This document shows positions 1-9,184 of a DNA stretch of 64,000 nt, piece after piece. The first letter of the stretch is position 1; each line of letters starts with the position of its first letter. Both the position numbers and the translations under genes were made by a program. The stretch comes from Dyella acidisoli (GTDB lineage Bacteria; Pseudomonadota; Gammaproteobacteria; Xanthomonadales; Rhodanobacteraceae). Location of the stretch: the NCBI RefSeq assembly GCF_030160295.1, contig NZ_BSOB01000006.1, positions 62,001-126,000 on the forward strand, given 5' to 3'. Under the pieces are notes generated by a model. It did not search any database and had not been told where the DNA came from. It saw only the letters and a program-made list of their open reading frames with translations.

Positions 1-530
1 CCGCGCAGATTTACGCGCACCTGCGCATCAAGTGCACCAAACGGTTCATCCAGTAGCAGCAGACGCGGCTCGATCGCCAGCGCGCGCGCCAAAGCAACAC
101 GCTGGCGCTGGCCGCCGGAAAGCTGCGCAGGATAGCGGTGTGCGAAACCTTCTAGCTCTACCTTGCGCAGCAGATTCTCGACGCTTGCCTTGATAGCCGA
201 GGTCTTGGGCCGCAAACGCCATGGACGAACGCGCAAGCCGAAAGCCACGTTTTGCGCCACCGTCATGTGCGGAAACAGCGCGTAGTGCTGGAACACCAGA
301 CCCACACCGCGGCGCCGGGCGTCCAGTGCGAGCAGATCCTGGCCATCGCGCAGCACGCTGCCGGCATCCGGTTGATCGAGTCCGGCAAGAATGCGCAGCA
401 GGCTCGTTTTTCCCGAGCCCGACGGACCGAGCACGGCAACAAATTCGCCGTCACCGATAGTCAGGCTGACGTCGTCGAGGGCGATGAACCCATCGAACTG
501 GCGACGCAGGCGGGAAATCTCGATAGCCAT
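1..530 (-). CDS. cysA: Sulfate ABC transporter ATP-binding protein CysA (partial)
   Basis: ATPase subunit that drives sulfate/thiosulfate import through the CysT-CysW channel at the cytoplasmic face of the inner membrane. The first 176 residues are visible and the 3' part runs off the window. They show Walker A GPSGSGKT at residues 35-42, Q-loop Q81, signature LSGGQ at 137-141 and Walker B LLLLDEP at 157-163, followed by a D-loop. The start is ATG at 530, 14 nt after the cysW stop, so it is the last visible gene of sbp-cysT-cysW-cysA. The missing C-terminal regulatory domain cannot be assessed. The assignment to sulfate rests on the operon partners as much as on the ATPase itself. Confidence 0.93.
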   Translation of the reverse strand, partial: MAIEISRLRRQFDGFIALDDVSLTIGDGEFVAVLGPSGSGKTSLLRILAGLDQPDAGSVLRDGQDLLALDARRRGVGLVFQHYALFPHMTVAQNVAFGLRVRPWRLRPKTSAIKASVENLLRKVELEGFAHRYPAQLSGGQRQRVALARALAIEPRLLLLDEPFGALDAQVRVNLR

Positions 531-544
531 CCGGTCAAAGATCC

Positions 545-1402
545 TCAAGTGTTGGCATTCAACTCGCCGCCGTGCCGCCACTCCACGAAACGCTTGATAC
601 CAAGCGTGAGGACAGTAAGCAGGGCAAGCAGTGAAGCCACTGCAAAAGCGGCGGAAAAATTTTCTTGGTACAGCTGATCCACCTGCAGCGGCAGCGTATT
701 GGTGATGCCGCGCAGGTGGCCCGAAACCACATAGACCGCACCAAACTCGCCCATGGCTCGCGCATTGCATAACAGGACGCCATACAACAGCGCCCAGCGC
801 ACGCGCGGCAGGGTGACGCGGAAGAAGATCTGCCATCCGCCGGCGCCCAGCGTCAGCGCTGCTTCTTCCTGTTCCGAACCCTGCGCCTGCATCAACGGAA
901 TCAGCTCGCGCGCCACGAATGGCAGCGTCACCAGCACCGTTGCCAACACCAAACCAGGCAAGGCAAAGATCACCTGCACGTTATGTGCTTCCAGCCACGA
1001 ACCCAGCCAGCCGTCTTTTCCGTAGACCAGGATCAGCATCATGCCGGCGACCACCGGCGAGATCGAAAACGGCAGATCGATCAGTGCTGCAAGCAACGAC
1101 TTGCCACGAAACTCGAAGTGCGTCATCGACCAGGCAGCGGCCAGGCCGAAGACCATGTTCAAGGGCACGGCAATGGCGGCAACGGTCAAGGTCAGGCGTA
1201 CGGCGGCGAGCGTATCCGGCTGGCGGATTGCATCCAGATAGAACGCCACACCCTGCCGGAACGCTTCGGCGAAAATCGCCAGCAACGGCAACACCAGCAA
1301 CCAACCCAGTACAGCGAGCGCGGCGAGCACCAGCACAACGCGCGCCACTCGCATGGACCATGTAGGCCGGCCCATCGACACCACGGCAGCGACGGCGGCC
1401 AT
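545..1402 (-). CDS. cysW: Sulfate ABC transporter permease CysW
   Basis: Inner-membrane permease that forms the sulfate channel together with CysT. The 285-residue protein has an N-terminal membrane segment near residues 20-45, further hydrophobic spans typical of the binding-protein-dependent permease fold, and an EAA-type loop ([11 protein letters not shown], about 179-189) that docks on CysA. I chose ATG 1402 because it overlaps the cysT stop (TGATG), a sign of translational coupling. An in-frame ATG 18 nt upstream would lie inside cysT. Length fits the family. Confidence 0.93.
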   Translation of the reverse strand: MAAVAAVVSMGRPTWSMRVARVVLVLAALAVLGWLLVLPLLAIFAEAFRQGVAFYLDAIRQPDTLAAVRLTLTVAAIAVPLNMVFGLAAAWSMTHFEFRGKSLLAALIDLPFSISPVVAGMMLILVYGKDGWLGSWLEAHNVQVIFALPGLVLATVLVTLPFVARELIPLMQAQGSEQEEAALTLGAGGWQIFFRVTLPRVRWALLYGVLLCNARAMGEFGAVYVVSGHLRGITNTLPLQVDQLYQENFSAAFAVASLLALLTVLTLGIKRFVEWRHGGELNANT

Positions 1403-2226
1403 CAGCGCACCACCGCCCAACGACGAGTCCAGCGATTTAGCCAGGCCATCGCGACAAGCAACAACAACGAGGCACCCAGCATCACTGCTCCCAGCGCAGC
1501 CGCGCCGCGATAGTCGTACTGCGAATCGATTTTCTGCACGATCAGATAAGGCGCGATCTCCGTGCGGAACAAGCGGTTGCCAGCGATGAAGATCACCGAG
1601 CCGTATTCGCCGATCGCGCGCGCCAGCGCCAGCGCGTATCCGGTCAGCAGCGTCGGCAGCAGCAACGGCAACACCACACGGAAGAAACGTTGCACAGACG
1701 AAGCGCCAAGCGTATAGGCTGCTTCCTCCAGATCGCTTTCCATGCTTTCAAGCACTGGTTGCAGCGTGCGCACGACGAACGGCAGACCAACGAACACCAT
1801 CGCCAGCAGCACACCCAGCCGCGTGTAGGCCACTTGGATGCCGAGCGGTGCCAGGCGGCTACCTATCCAGCCATTCGGCGCATACAACGCCGTCAACGAA
1901 ATGCCGGCGACAGCCGTGGGTAACGCAAACGGCAGATCGACCAGCGCATCGCACACGCGACGGAACGCAAAGCGATAACGCACCAGCACCCACGCCACCA
2001 ACAAGCCGAGCAGTGCATCGATGGTGGCTGCAAGCAGTGCAGCACCAAAACTCAGTTTCAACGCTGCCAAAACGCGGCGCGTACCTATTTGCGCCCACCA
2101 TCCCGCCGGCCCGAGTTCGCATGCCGTCCACAACAACGCCGCGAGTGGAAGCAACACGCAACTGCCAAGCACCACGAGCGTGTAGCCGGTGCTCAGGCGA
2201 AACCCTGGTAGTACGTGGCGGGCCAT
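1402..2226 (-). CDS. cysT: Sulfate ABC transporter permease CysT
   Basis: Partner permease of CysW (CysU in E. coli). The 274 residues carry an N-terminal hydrophobic span at about 14-35, several more transmembrane segments, and the EAA loop LEEAAYTLGASS at about 166-177 for contact with the ATPase. The gene starts 5 nt after the sbp stop and its own stop overlaps the cysW start by one base, so sbp-cysT-cysW-cysA is a tight operon. Nothing unusual is seen in the sequence. Confidence 0.94.
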   Translation of the reverse strand: MARHVLPGFRLSTGYTLVVLGSCVLLPLAALLWTACELGPAGWWAQIGTRRVLAALKLSFGAALLAATIDALLGLLVAWVLVRYRFAFRRVCDALVDLPFALPTAVAGISLTALYAPNGWIGSRLAPLGIQVAYTRLGVLLAMVFVGLPFVVRTLQPVLESMESDLEEAAYTLGASSVQRFFRVVLPLLLPTLLTGYALALARAIGEYGSVIFIAGNRLFRTEIAPYLIVQKIDSQYDYRGAAALGAVMLGASLLLLVAMAWLNRWTRRWAVVR

Positions 2227-2231
2227 TGCGG

Positions 2232-3233
2232 TCAGTGCGCCCCCTCGGTGATCTGGTCGAACACTCCACCATCAGCGAAATAGGTGGCCTGTACCTGACG
2301 CCAATCGCCAAACTGTTCAGCGATGGTGAAGGTTTTCACCGCGGGAAACTGTGTCGCGTACTTCTCGGCCACCGATGCCAGGCGCGGACGGAAGAAATGC
2401 TTGGCGGCAATCTCCTGCCCTTCCGGGCTATATAAGTACTGCAGAAACGCTTGTGCGATCTTCTGGGTGCCACGCTTGGCCGCCACCGCATCAACGACAG
2501 CTACGGGCGGCTCCGCCAGGATCGTTGTGGAAGGCACGACGATTTCATACTTGTCTTTGCCGAATTCCTTCTGCGTCATCAACGCTTCGCTTTCCCATGC
2601 AATCAGCACGTCGCCGATGCCGCGCTGGACAAACGTGTTGGTTGCGCCGCGTGACCCGGTATCAAGCACGGGCACATTCCTATAGAGCTTGGTGACGTAG
2701 GCACGTGCTGTGTCTGCGTTGCCATCCGGCTGGCGAAGCGCCCAGCCCCACGCAGCAAGGAAATTCCAGCGCGCGCCGCCCGACGTCTTCGGATTGGGCG
2801 TGATCACCCGCACGTCGGGGCGAATCAGGTCGGACCAATCGTGAATCTGCTTTGGATTGCCCTTGCGTACCACGAACACCACGGTAGACGTGTAGGGCGA
2901 ACTGTTGTCCGGCAAGCGTGCCTGCCAGTCCTTCGCCAACAATCCCTTGTCGGCGAGCACGTCGATGTCATACGCCAAGGCCAGGGTCACCACGTCCGCC
3001 TGCAAGCCATCAAGCACCGCGCGAGCCTGCTTGCCGGAACCGCCATTGGACGTTGTGACGGCAATACTCTGCCCTGTCTGTTTCGCCCAGTACGCCTTGA
3101 AGGCCGTGTCGGTGTCCTGAAAATATTCACGGGTAGGGTCGTAGGAGACGTTCAGCAGCTTCGTATCGTCCACTGACGAGCAGCCGGTGCACAGCGATAG
3201 CAGAACGGCCAGCAGGAACAGTAGGCGTCTCAT
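2232..3233 (-). CDS. sbp: Periplasmic sulfate-binding protein Sbp
   Basis: Captures sulfate in the periplasm and delivers it to CysTW. The 333-residue product matches the sulfate/thiosulfate-binding family: LLNVSYDPTREYF after the signal, NGGSGKQARAV, DVVTLALAYDID, TPNPKTSGGARWNFLAAWGWA and VLDTGSRGATNTF. ATG 3233 is preferred because GAGGAG lies 10 nt upstream; an ATG 33 nt further up has no such site. The signal peptide MRRLLFLLAVLLSL ends in CTGCSS, which could be an atypical lipobox (C at -3), so lipid anchoring is possible but unproved. It is the first gene of the sulfate transport operon. Confidence 0.93.
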   Translation of the reverse strand: MRRLLFLLAVLLSLCTGCSSVDDTKLLNVSYDPTREYFQDTDTAFKAYWAKQTGQSIAVTTSNGGSGKQARAVLDGLQADVVTLALAYDIDVLADKGLLAKDWQARLPDNSSPYTSTVVFVVRKGNPKQIHDWSDLIRPDVRVITPNPKTSGGARWNFLAAWGWALRQPDGNADTARAYVTKLYRNVPVLDTGSRGATNTFVQRGIGDVLIAWESEALMTQKEFGKDKYEIVVPSTTILAEPPVAVVDAVAAKRGTQKIAQAFLQYLYSPEGQEIAAKHFFRPRLASVAEKYATQFPAVKTFTIAEQFGDWRQVQATYFADGGVFDQITEGAH

Positions 3234-3280
3234 ACGTGAAAATCTCCTCGGGGCAGCATCGCCCACTGTGCACTATAGGT

Positions 3281-3300
3281 TCGGACGGCTGGACGTCCGA
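3281..3300. promoter_or_regulatory. Met-box-like tandem palindrome upstream of sbp
   Basis: Two adjacent 8-mers, GGACGGCT (3283-3290) and GGACGTCC (3291-3298), lie about 50-65 nt upstream of the sbp start. Each matches 6 of 8 positions of the MetJ met-box consensus AGACGTCT. Related tandem sites lie before cysJ and cysG. The similarity is seen directly; identity of the binding protein is unknown. Confidence 0.5.
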
Positions 3301-3337
3301 AAGCGCGGATCGTCCTAACCATATGCTTGCTACTACT

Positions 3338-3472
3338 CCCTCTCCCCTCCGGGGAGAGGGTCGGAGTGAGGGGTCGGGGCTTGCCGTGAATCTCAATCGA
3401 AGCAGTGCTTCGCATGGTGCACTTCGCGAGATTGGCCCCTCACCCTAGCCCTCTCCCCGGAGGGGAGAGGGG
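3338..3472. repeat. REP-type inverted repeat pair (CCCTCTCCCC family)
   Basis: Two facing palindromic units, 3338-3360 (CCCTCTCCCC-TCC-GGGGAGAGGG) and about 3436-3472, are separated by roughly 75 nt. Each unit has a flanking GAGTGAGGGG-type tail. It fills the gap between the porin stop and the sbp promoter. A similar pair is at 34265-34397. It probably acts as a transcript-end hairpin as well as being a dispersed REP doublet. Confidence 0.8.
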
Positions 3473-3483
3473 ACTATTTCTCG

Positions 3484-4686
3484 CTATATGAAAATCTCCG
3501 CACGCAGCTCGAAAATATGCGGATCGATCACCAGCCCCTTCCTGTTGCTGAAAGCACGGATGTAGTTGGCTTGCAGGCGCAAATGCGTACCCAGGTACCA
3601 GTTCGCACCCGCGGTCCAGTCGTGTTCCTTACCGCCCTGCACGCGTCCGTCGTTGAGATCGAGGTCGCTGTAACGCATCGCCAATTCCACCGCTCCCCAT
3701 GGGTGCGCAGGAATCACGTTACTGACATTGCCGTCGTGATATTGACGTGATTCGCCGGTAAGCACCCAGCTGCCGAACACGTAATAACCAGAGAGGTCGT
3801 AGTTCGGCCGCGGCACGTCAAACGTGGTCTGTGCTTGCAGGTATTCACCCTGCACCGACCACGGGCCGTCGATCCACAACCCTTCCAGACCAAGACGATT
3901 GATGTGCTTCACCGCCGTCAACGTGCCCGAACTGATCAGGCTAACGGTGGTAAGCCCCGCTTCTGGCGGCGCCTTGAAGCTGGTCGTAGCCGGTTGCTGT
4001 ACGCCTAGCGCGTTCACCAAACCATAGGGACGTTCCTGTGAAGCCGCCACGCCCAGGTGCAGCACATTCGTTGCCTCGTGAATTGGCACCCAGGCAGCGC
4101 GGGCTGCAAGGGTATGCCCTCGGTTCTTACCCGTCAGGTTCTGGCCGTAATAACCGAGGCTCGCCAACCAATGCTGGCGCTGGATGGCCCAATCCACACC
4201 GACACGGCGGTTTTCGTACACAGCCTGTGAAGGTAGCGCCAGTTCAATAAAGGTGGTCTGCGTTGATGTGGTGACGCCTTCGAAGCTTACGGGCGTCTTG
4301 CTTTGCCCGAAGCGAACGGCACCCAGGTCCTCGCCAAACACCGCTTTCGACTGCAGCCGGGCAAAGACGTCCTGCCACTGCCTGGATTGGAAGTCGTAGT
4401 ACACCGTGGCGTCATAAACGCCAGGCTTTTTGACGTAGAAGCCCAGGTATTTGCGGCGATTGGTATGCGCGTCCGTGAACTTGCCGTCGTCGTGCGAAAA
4501 ATCATTGAGGTCGTACTGGTAGCGCAACACCAGGCCGATATCGGTGCCGTCGCTCAGTTGCGCGTGCGTCGGCCAATTGTAAAGCCAGTCAGGGTCGCCA
4601 GCCTTGGCGGCGGGTATGGACGCGGCCAGCGAAAACGCCGTGACCAACGTCAACACGGCATGAAAAGGCTTAGATCGTCGAGGCAT
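3484..4686 (-). CDS. OprO/OprP-type phosphate-selective porin family protein
   Basis: Outer-membrane beta-barrel protein of the anion-selective OprO/OprP family. The 400-residue product has a signal peptide (MPRRSKPFHAVLTLVTAFSLAASIPAAKAG), then amphipathic strands with barrel motifs such as LRYQYDLNDF, GAVRFGQSKTPVSFEG, YYVFGSWVLTGESRQY and a C-terminal strand ending FELRAEIFI. ATG 4686 has GGAG 8 nt upstream; a longer frame exists but lacks a signal peptide at its N-terminus. Its place between the sulfate importer and cysJ suggests it lets sulfate or another oxyanion through the outer membrane. That substrate is inferred from position only. Confidence 0.8.
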   Translation of the reverse strand: MPRRSKPFHAVLTLVTAFSLAASIPAAKAGDPDWLYNWPTHAQLSDGTDIGLVLRYQYDLNDFSHDDGKFTDAHTNRRKYLGFYVKKPGVYDATVYYDFQSRQWQDVFARLQSKAVFGEDLGAVRFGQSKTPVSFEGVTTSTQTTFIELALPSQAVYENRRVGVDWAIQRQHWLASLGYYGQNLTGKNRGHTLAARAAWVPIHEATNVLHLGVAASQERPYGLVNALGVQQPATTSFKAPPEAGLTTVSLISSGTLTAVKHINRLGLEGLWIDGPWSVQGEYLQAQTTFDVPRPNYDLSGYYVFGSWVLTGESRQYHDGNVSNVIPAHPWGAVELAMRYSDLDLNDGRVQGGKEHDWTAGANWYLGTHLRLQANYIRAFSNRKGLVIDPHIFELRAEIFI

Positions 4687-4877
4687 GCGAGGCTCCGGCG
4701 CCGCGCGGCGGCGCCTTGGACAAGTGGATGAAGACCCATGGCGCGCTGGAGGGGGTAGCGCACCCGGTTCCATGCTGCCTGTGCGGTTTTGCTCAGTGGA
4801 AAGGAGGGAATGGCATGCGGATATGCCACCGCATCATTTCTGGGCAAAAAAACAAAGTCCTAACATTCTTTAACTGA

Positions 4878-4904
4878 TTTGGACGTCTAAACGTCCAGGA
4901 CCTC
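4878..4904 (+). promoter_or_regulatory. Met-box-like tandem operator upstream of cysJ
   Basis: TTTGGACGTCT at 4878-4888 begins two adjacent 8-mers, GGACGTCT (4881-4888) and AAACGTCC (4889-4896), matching 7/8 and 6/8 of the met-box AGACGTCT, with a weak third box to 4904. The site ends only 5 nt before the cysJ ATG (4910), where a bound repressor would block initiation. The 11-mer TTTGGACGTCT recurs before cysG at 13550. Confidence 0.6.
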
Positions 4905-4909
4905 AAACA

Positions 4910-6706
4910 ATGACCGCCGCCACACTATCGCCGTTCCCCGAAGACAAGCAACCGCTGGTTGCGCGTCTGATCGACGGGTTGGAAGCACCGGCGTTGCTGT
5001 GGCTTTCCGGCTACCTCGCAGGCGTTGCAGGCCAACGTCAGCTTCCCGGCAAAAGCACAGCGGCCGAGGCTTCACACGCCGTCGACGCCCAAGCTCGCCT
5101 GACCATTCTCTATGGCAGCCAGACCGGTAATGCCAAGCGCCTGGCTGAAGATCTCGGGCGTCGCGCCTCCGCCGCTGGACTGGCCGTACGCGTAGTGCGC
5201 ACAGATGCTTATGCCACGCGCGAGCTGAAGCAGGAGCGCCTGCTTTACATCGTCGTCAGCACGCAAGGCGATGGCGAGCCACCGGACGATTCGCGTGCCT
5301 TCTTCGAATTCATCACTAGCGCACGCGCGCCGAAACTGGAAGCCTTACGTTACGGCGTGCTGGGTCTGGGCGATTCCAGCTATCCGAACTTTTGCGCAAT
5401 CGGCCGCCAACTCGATGAGCGCTTTGCGACGCTGGGCGCGCAACGCCTGTTCTCTTCCGGCGAAGCAGACGTCGATCTGGAAACCGTGGCGCAGCCCTGG
5501 CTGGAACAAGCACTTCAGCAAGCGCGCGAGCAGCTGAAAACCTCCGCACCGCTGGCCAAGGTCACCACCTTGCGTACGGCGCGCAGCACGCCGGCGTGGC
5601 ATCGCGAACAGCCGTTCCTGGCGCCATTGCTGCTCAACCAGCGCATTACCGGCCGCGGCAGCGATCGCGACGTACGCCATCTTGAACTTTCGCTGGAAGG
5701 TTCCGGCCTGCGCTATGCGCCGGGTGACGCACTAGGCGTGTGGCCGACGCAGTCACCTGCCCTCGTCGATGCTGTGCTGACGGCCTTGCGACTTGACGGG
5801 GATACCGCTGTCCGCGTGGGCGAGGAAGAACACGCGCTGCGCACATGGCTGACCGAGCATCGCGAGCTGACTCAGCTCACGCGCCCCTTCTTCGCCGCTC
5901 ACGCAGAACGCAATGGGGATGCTCATCTGCGAGAGCTGTTGTTGCCGACATCGCGTGATGCGTTGGCTGCACTGTTTTCGCAATGGCAGGTCCTGGATCT
6001 GCTCCATCGCTATCCCGCAGATTGGACGGCGGAAACACTGGTCGCCGCGCTGCGTCCACTCGCACCACGCCTGTATTCCATCGCCTCGAGCCAGTCCGTG
6101 GTGAGCGATGAAGTGCATCTCACCGTCAGCCACGTCGACTATGCGTTCGACGGAGAAGCACGTTGGGGCACGGCCAGCCGCTATCTGGCACAGTACGGGG
6201 AAGGCGAAAACGTACCGGTCTTTATCGAGGCCAACGAACGTTTCCATCTGCCTGGCGACGATCGCGACATCATCATGATCGGCGCAGGTACCGGCGTCGC
6301 ACCGTATCGCGCATTCGTGCAGGAGCGCGCCGAACGCGGTGCCAGCGGGCGCAACTGGCTGGTGTTCGGCAATCCGCATTTCTACTCGGACTTCTTGTAC
6401 CAAGTGGAATGGCAGCAGGCGCTCAAGCGCGGACAGCTGCATCGCCTCGATCTCGCATTCTCACGTGACCAAGCTCAAAAGCTTTATGTCCAGCATCGTC
6501 TGATCGAGCAAGGTCGTCGCTTGTACGAGTGGCTGGAGAACGGCGCGCACGTGTATGTCTGCGGCGATGCCAATCGGATGGCCAAGGATGTGCATAAGGC
6601 GTTGGCTTCGATTGTTGCCGAACACGGCGCGCGTTCAAGCGAAGACGCCGAAGCATGGTTGAACCAGTTGATCCAACAGGGCCGTTACGCCCGCGACGTG
6701 TATTGA
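4910..6706 (+). CDS. cysJ: NADPH-sulfite reductase flavoprotein alpha subunit CysJ
   Basis: Passes electrons from NADPH through FAD and FMN to the siroheme subunit CysI for reduction of sulfite to sulfide. The 598 residues show a flavodoxin domain (FMN loop [10 protein letters not shown] at 67-76, then [12 protein letters not shown] and [11 protein letters not shown]), an FAD-binding ferredoxin-reductase domain (RLYSIASS near 387, GTASRYL) and an NADPH-binding domain ([12 protein letters not shown] near 458) ending in RYARDVY. Length and domain order match E. coli CysJ. It starts cysJ-cysI-cysH just after a met-box-like operator; cysI follows 8 nt after its stop. Confidence 0.97.
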   Translation: MTAATLSPFPEDKQPLVARLIDGLEAPALLWLSGYLAGVAGQRQLPGKSTAAEASHAVDAQARLTILYGSQTGNAKRLAEDLGRRASAAGLAVRVVRTDAYATRELKQERLLYIVVSTQGDGEPPDDSRAFFEFITSARAPKLEALRYGVLGLGDSSYPNFCAIGRQLDERFATLGAQRLFSSGEADVDLETVAQPWLEQALQQAREQLKTSAPLAKVTTLRTARSTPAWHREQPFLAPLLLNQRITGRGSDRDVRHLELSLEGSGLRYAPGDALGVWPTQSPALVDAVLTALRLDGDTAVRVGEEEHALRTWLTEHRELTQLTRPFFAAHAERNGDAHLRELLLPTSRDALAALFSQWQVLDLLHRYPADWTAETLVAALRPLAPRLYSIASSQSVVSDEVHLTVSHVDYAFDGEARWGTASRYLAQYGEGENVPVFIEANERFHLPGDDRDIIMIGAGTGVAPYRAFVQERAERGASGRNWLVFGNPHFYSDFLYQVEWQQALKRGQLHRLDLAFSRDQAQKLYVQHRLIEQGRRLYEWLENGAHVYVCGDANRMAKDVHKALASIVAEHGARSSEDAEAWLNQLIQQGRYARDVY

Positions 6707-6714
6707 GGTCCGCG

Positions 6715-8412
6715 ATGAGCGAAGTCGCCCTTTCCGAACTCGAGCGCATCAAGGCGAAGAGCCGCTTCTTGCGTGGCACCTTGGTCGAAAGCCTTGCCGA
6801 TCCTGTCACGGGTGCAATCAGCGAAGACGACAACAAACTGCTGAAGTTTCACGGCAGCTACCAGCAGGATGATCGCGACCTGCGCGAAGAACGCCGCAAG
6901 CAGAAGTTGGAGCCCGCGTATCAGTTCATGGTGCGTGCGAGGCTGGCCGGCGGCGTGCTGAGCCCCGCGCAATGGCTGTCGTTCGATCACATCGCGCGCA
7001 CCTGGGCCAATCACACGCTGCGCATCACCACGCGGCAGACATTTCAGTTGCACGGCATTCTGAAGCGCGACCTGAAGCGTTCAATCGCTGCGATGAACAA
7101 AGCGCTGGTCAGCACCATCGCTGCCTGCGGCGACGTCAACCGCAACGTGGTCGCCAGCGCGAATCCTGTCGCTTCGCCAGCGCATCGCTTGGCCTATCAC
7201 TGGGCGGAACGCCTGTCGGAACACCTGAAGCCAAAGACGCGCGCTTATCATGAGATTTGGCTCGACGAGAAGCTGGTCGCAGGCGGCGAGGAAGAGAGCG
7301 AGCCGCTGTATGGTTCCACCTATCTGCCGCGTAAATTCAAGATCGGCATCGCCGTGCCGCCCACCAATGACGTGGACGTGTTCGCGCAGGATCTCGGCCT
7401 GATCGCCATCATCGAACACGGCGAACTGCTTGGCTTCAACGTAGCCATCGGCGGTGGCATGGGCGCGACTCATGGCGATCCCAGCACGTATCCGCGGCTC
7501 GGCAGCGTGATCGGTTTTGTGGAGCCCGAACAACTGCTCCGCACTGCCGAAGGCGTCATCGAAGTGCAGCGCGATCACGGCGATCGCCGGGAGCGCAAAC
7601 ACGCGCGGCTGAAGTACACCATTGATCGCATGGGCTTAGCCGCTTTCAAGGCGGAGCTGGAACGCCGCATCGGCTTCACGTTGCAGGCTTCGCGGCCGTA
7701 TCGGTTCGATCACAACGGTGACCGTTACGGCTGGACCGAGGGCGACGACGGCCGCTGGCATCTCACCTTGCAGATTGAATCGGGCCGTCTCGCCGATCTT
7801 CCTGGGCAGCCGCATCTGAGTGGTCTGCGTGCGATTGCGGAAGTGCACCAGGGCGATTTCCGTATGACCTGCAACCAGAACCTGATCATCGCCAACGTGC
7901 CGGTCTCGCAACGCGAACGCGTCGACGCGCTGGTTGCCGAGTACAAGCTCGATGGCTATCGCCAGCTGAGCGGCATTCGTCGACACGCGGTGGCCTGCGT
8001 CGCCTTGCCGACCTGCGGCTTGGCCATGGCTGAAAGCGAGCGTTACCTGCCGCAGCTGCTGCCGAAGCTGGAAGCGTTGCTCGAACGCCACGGATTGCGC
8101 GACGAGCCGATTGTGCTGCGCCTGTCTGGATGCCCGAACGGTTGCTCGCGCCCCTACCTCGGCGAGATCGCGCTGATCGGCCGTGCAATTGGTCGCTACG
8201 ACCTGCGCGTAGGCGCCGACTTCGCCGGGCAACGCCTCAATCGCATATTGCGCGAAAACATCGACGAGGCCGGCATTCTCGCCGAGCTGGATGGACTGTT
8301 TGCACGCTACGCCGTCGAACGCCATGAACACGAACGTTTCGGTGACTTTCTCGTACGCAGCGGCGTGTTGCCGGCCGCGCGCCACGCCATTGATGCCGAG
8401 GTTTTCGCATGA
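6715..8412 (+). CDS. cysI: Sulfite reductase hemoprotein beta subunit CysI
   Basis: Catalytic subunit that reduces sulfite to sulfide with a siroheme coupled to a 4Fe-4S cluster. In the 565-residue product the cluster ligands are C428, C434, C473 and C477 (CVALPTC and SGCPNGC), equivalent to those of E. coli CysI. Siroheme-pocket arginine-rich stretches such as [10 protein letters not shown] and NCRNV-like [12 protein letters not shown] are present. I start it at ATG 6715, 8 nt after the cysJ stop; the open frame extends back into cysJ. Its stop overlaps the cysH start (ATGA). CysG at 13697 would supply the siroheme. Confidence 0.96.
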   Translation: MSEVALSELERIKAKSRFLRGTLVESLADPVTGAISEDDNKLLKFHGSYQQDDRDLREERRKQKLEPAYQFMVRARLAGGVLSPAQWLSFDHIARTWANHTLRITTRQTFQLHGILKRDLKRSIAAMNKALVSTIAACGDVNRNVVASANPVASPAHRLAYHWAERLSEHLKPKTRAYHEIWLDEKLVAGGEEESEPLYGSTYLPRKFKIGIAVPPTNDVDVFAQDLGLIAIIEHGELLGFNVAIGGGMGATHGDPSTYPRLGSVIGFVEPEQLLRTAEGVIEVQRDHGDRRERKHARLKYTIDRMGLAAFKAELERRIGFTLQASRPYRFDHNGDRYGWTEGDDGRWHLTLQIESGRLADLPGQPHLSGLRAIAEVHQGDFRMTCNQNLIIANVPVSQRERVDALVAEYKLDGYRQLSGIRRHAVACVALPTCGLAMAESERYLPQLLPKLEALLERHGLRDEPIVLRLSGCPNGCSRPYLGEIALIGRAIGRYDLRVGADFAGQRLNRILRENIDEAGILAELDGLFARYAVERHEHERFGDFLVRSGVLPAARHAIDAEVFA

Positions 8413-9131
8413 GCCTGCCCACGCCGGAACAGGCAGCGGTCGATGCACGCGCACGCGACAAGCTCGAAGCACGACTGCTCCCGCTCAGCGCAGAGGAGCG
8501 CATCGACTGGGCGTTGCAGCATCTTCCCGGCCGACAGGTGCTTTCCTCCAGCTTCGGCGCGCAGTCGGCCGTATCGCTGCACCTTTTGACTCAGCGTGTA
8601 CCGGATATTCCGGTGATCGTGGTCGATACCGGCTACCTGTTTCCCGAGACCTATCGCTTCATCGACGAACTCACCGAGCGCCTTTCACTCAACCTGCACG
8701 TGATCCGCCCCAGCCTTTCGCCGGCTTGGCTGCAGGCACGTTATGGCGAACTGTGGAATCAGGGACGCGAAGGACTCGATCACTACAACAAACTTGCGAA
8801 AGTGGAACCGATGCAACGCGCATTGGTCGATCTTGGAGCGGGCACCTGGTTCGCAGGCTTGCGCCGTCAGCAGTCGGTGAGTCGCGCGGCGGCGCCGGTG
8901 CTCGAACATCGGCATGGACGCTGGAAGGTGCATCCGATCGTCGATTGGACCGATCGCGATGTCGGTTTGTATCTGCGCCGTTACGACTTGCCCTATCACC
9001 CGCTGTGGGATCAGGGCTATGTCTCGATCGGCGATACGCATACCACGCGCCGCTGGGAACCCGGCATGCGCGAGGAGGACACCCGCTTTTTCGGCATTAA
9101 ACGTGAATGCGGATTGCATTTGGATGTGTAA
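8409..9131 (+). CDS. cysH: Phosphoadenosine phosphosulfate reductase CysH
   Basis: Thioredoxin-dependent reduction of PAPS to sulfite and PAP. The 240 residues include the nucleotide-binding [15 protein letters not shown] loop, [14 protein letters not shown], and the C-terminal KRECGLH motif with catalytic C234. The paired cysteines that bind 4Fe-4S in APS reductases are absent, so PAPS rather than APS should be the substrate, consistent with the APS kinase domain encoded next. The start overlaps the cysI stop by 4 nt. Confidence 0.96.
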   Translation: MSLPTPEQAAVDARARDKLEARLLPLSAEERIDWALQHLPGRQVLSSSFGAQSAVSLHLLTQRVPDIPVIVVDTGYLFPETYRFIDELTERLSLNLHVIRPSLSPAWLQARYGELWNQGREGLDHYNKLAKVEPMQRALVDLGAGTWFAGLRRQQSVSRAAAPVLEHRHGRWKVHPIVDWTDRDVGLYLRRYDLPYHPLWDQGYVSIGDTHTTRRWEPGMREEDTRFFGIKRECGLHLDV

Positions 9132-9184
9132 GTAACACCGGCAACTCACAAAAAATTAGATCAGCCCCGATTCGAGGAAACACC

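Noticed and set aside
4878..4909. TTGGAC at 4879 as a -35 box for cysJ
   Set aside because: A matching -10 would fall over the start codon region (GACCTC), giving no promoter; an operator is the better reading.
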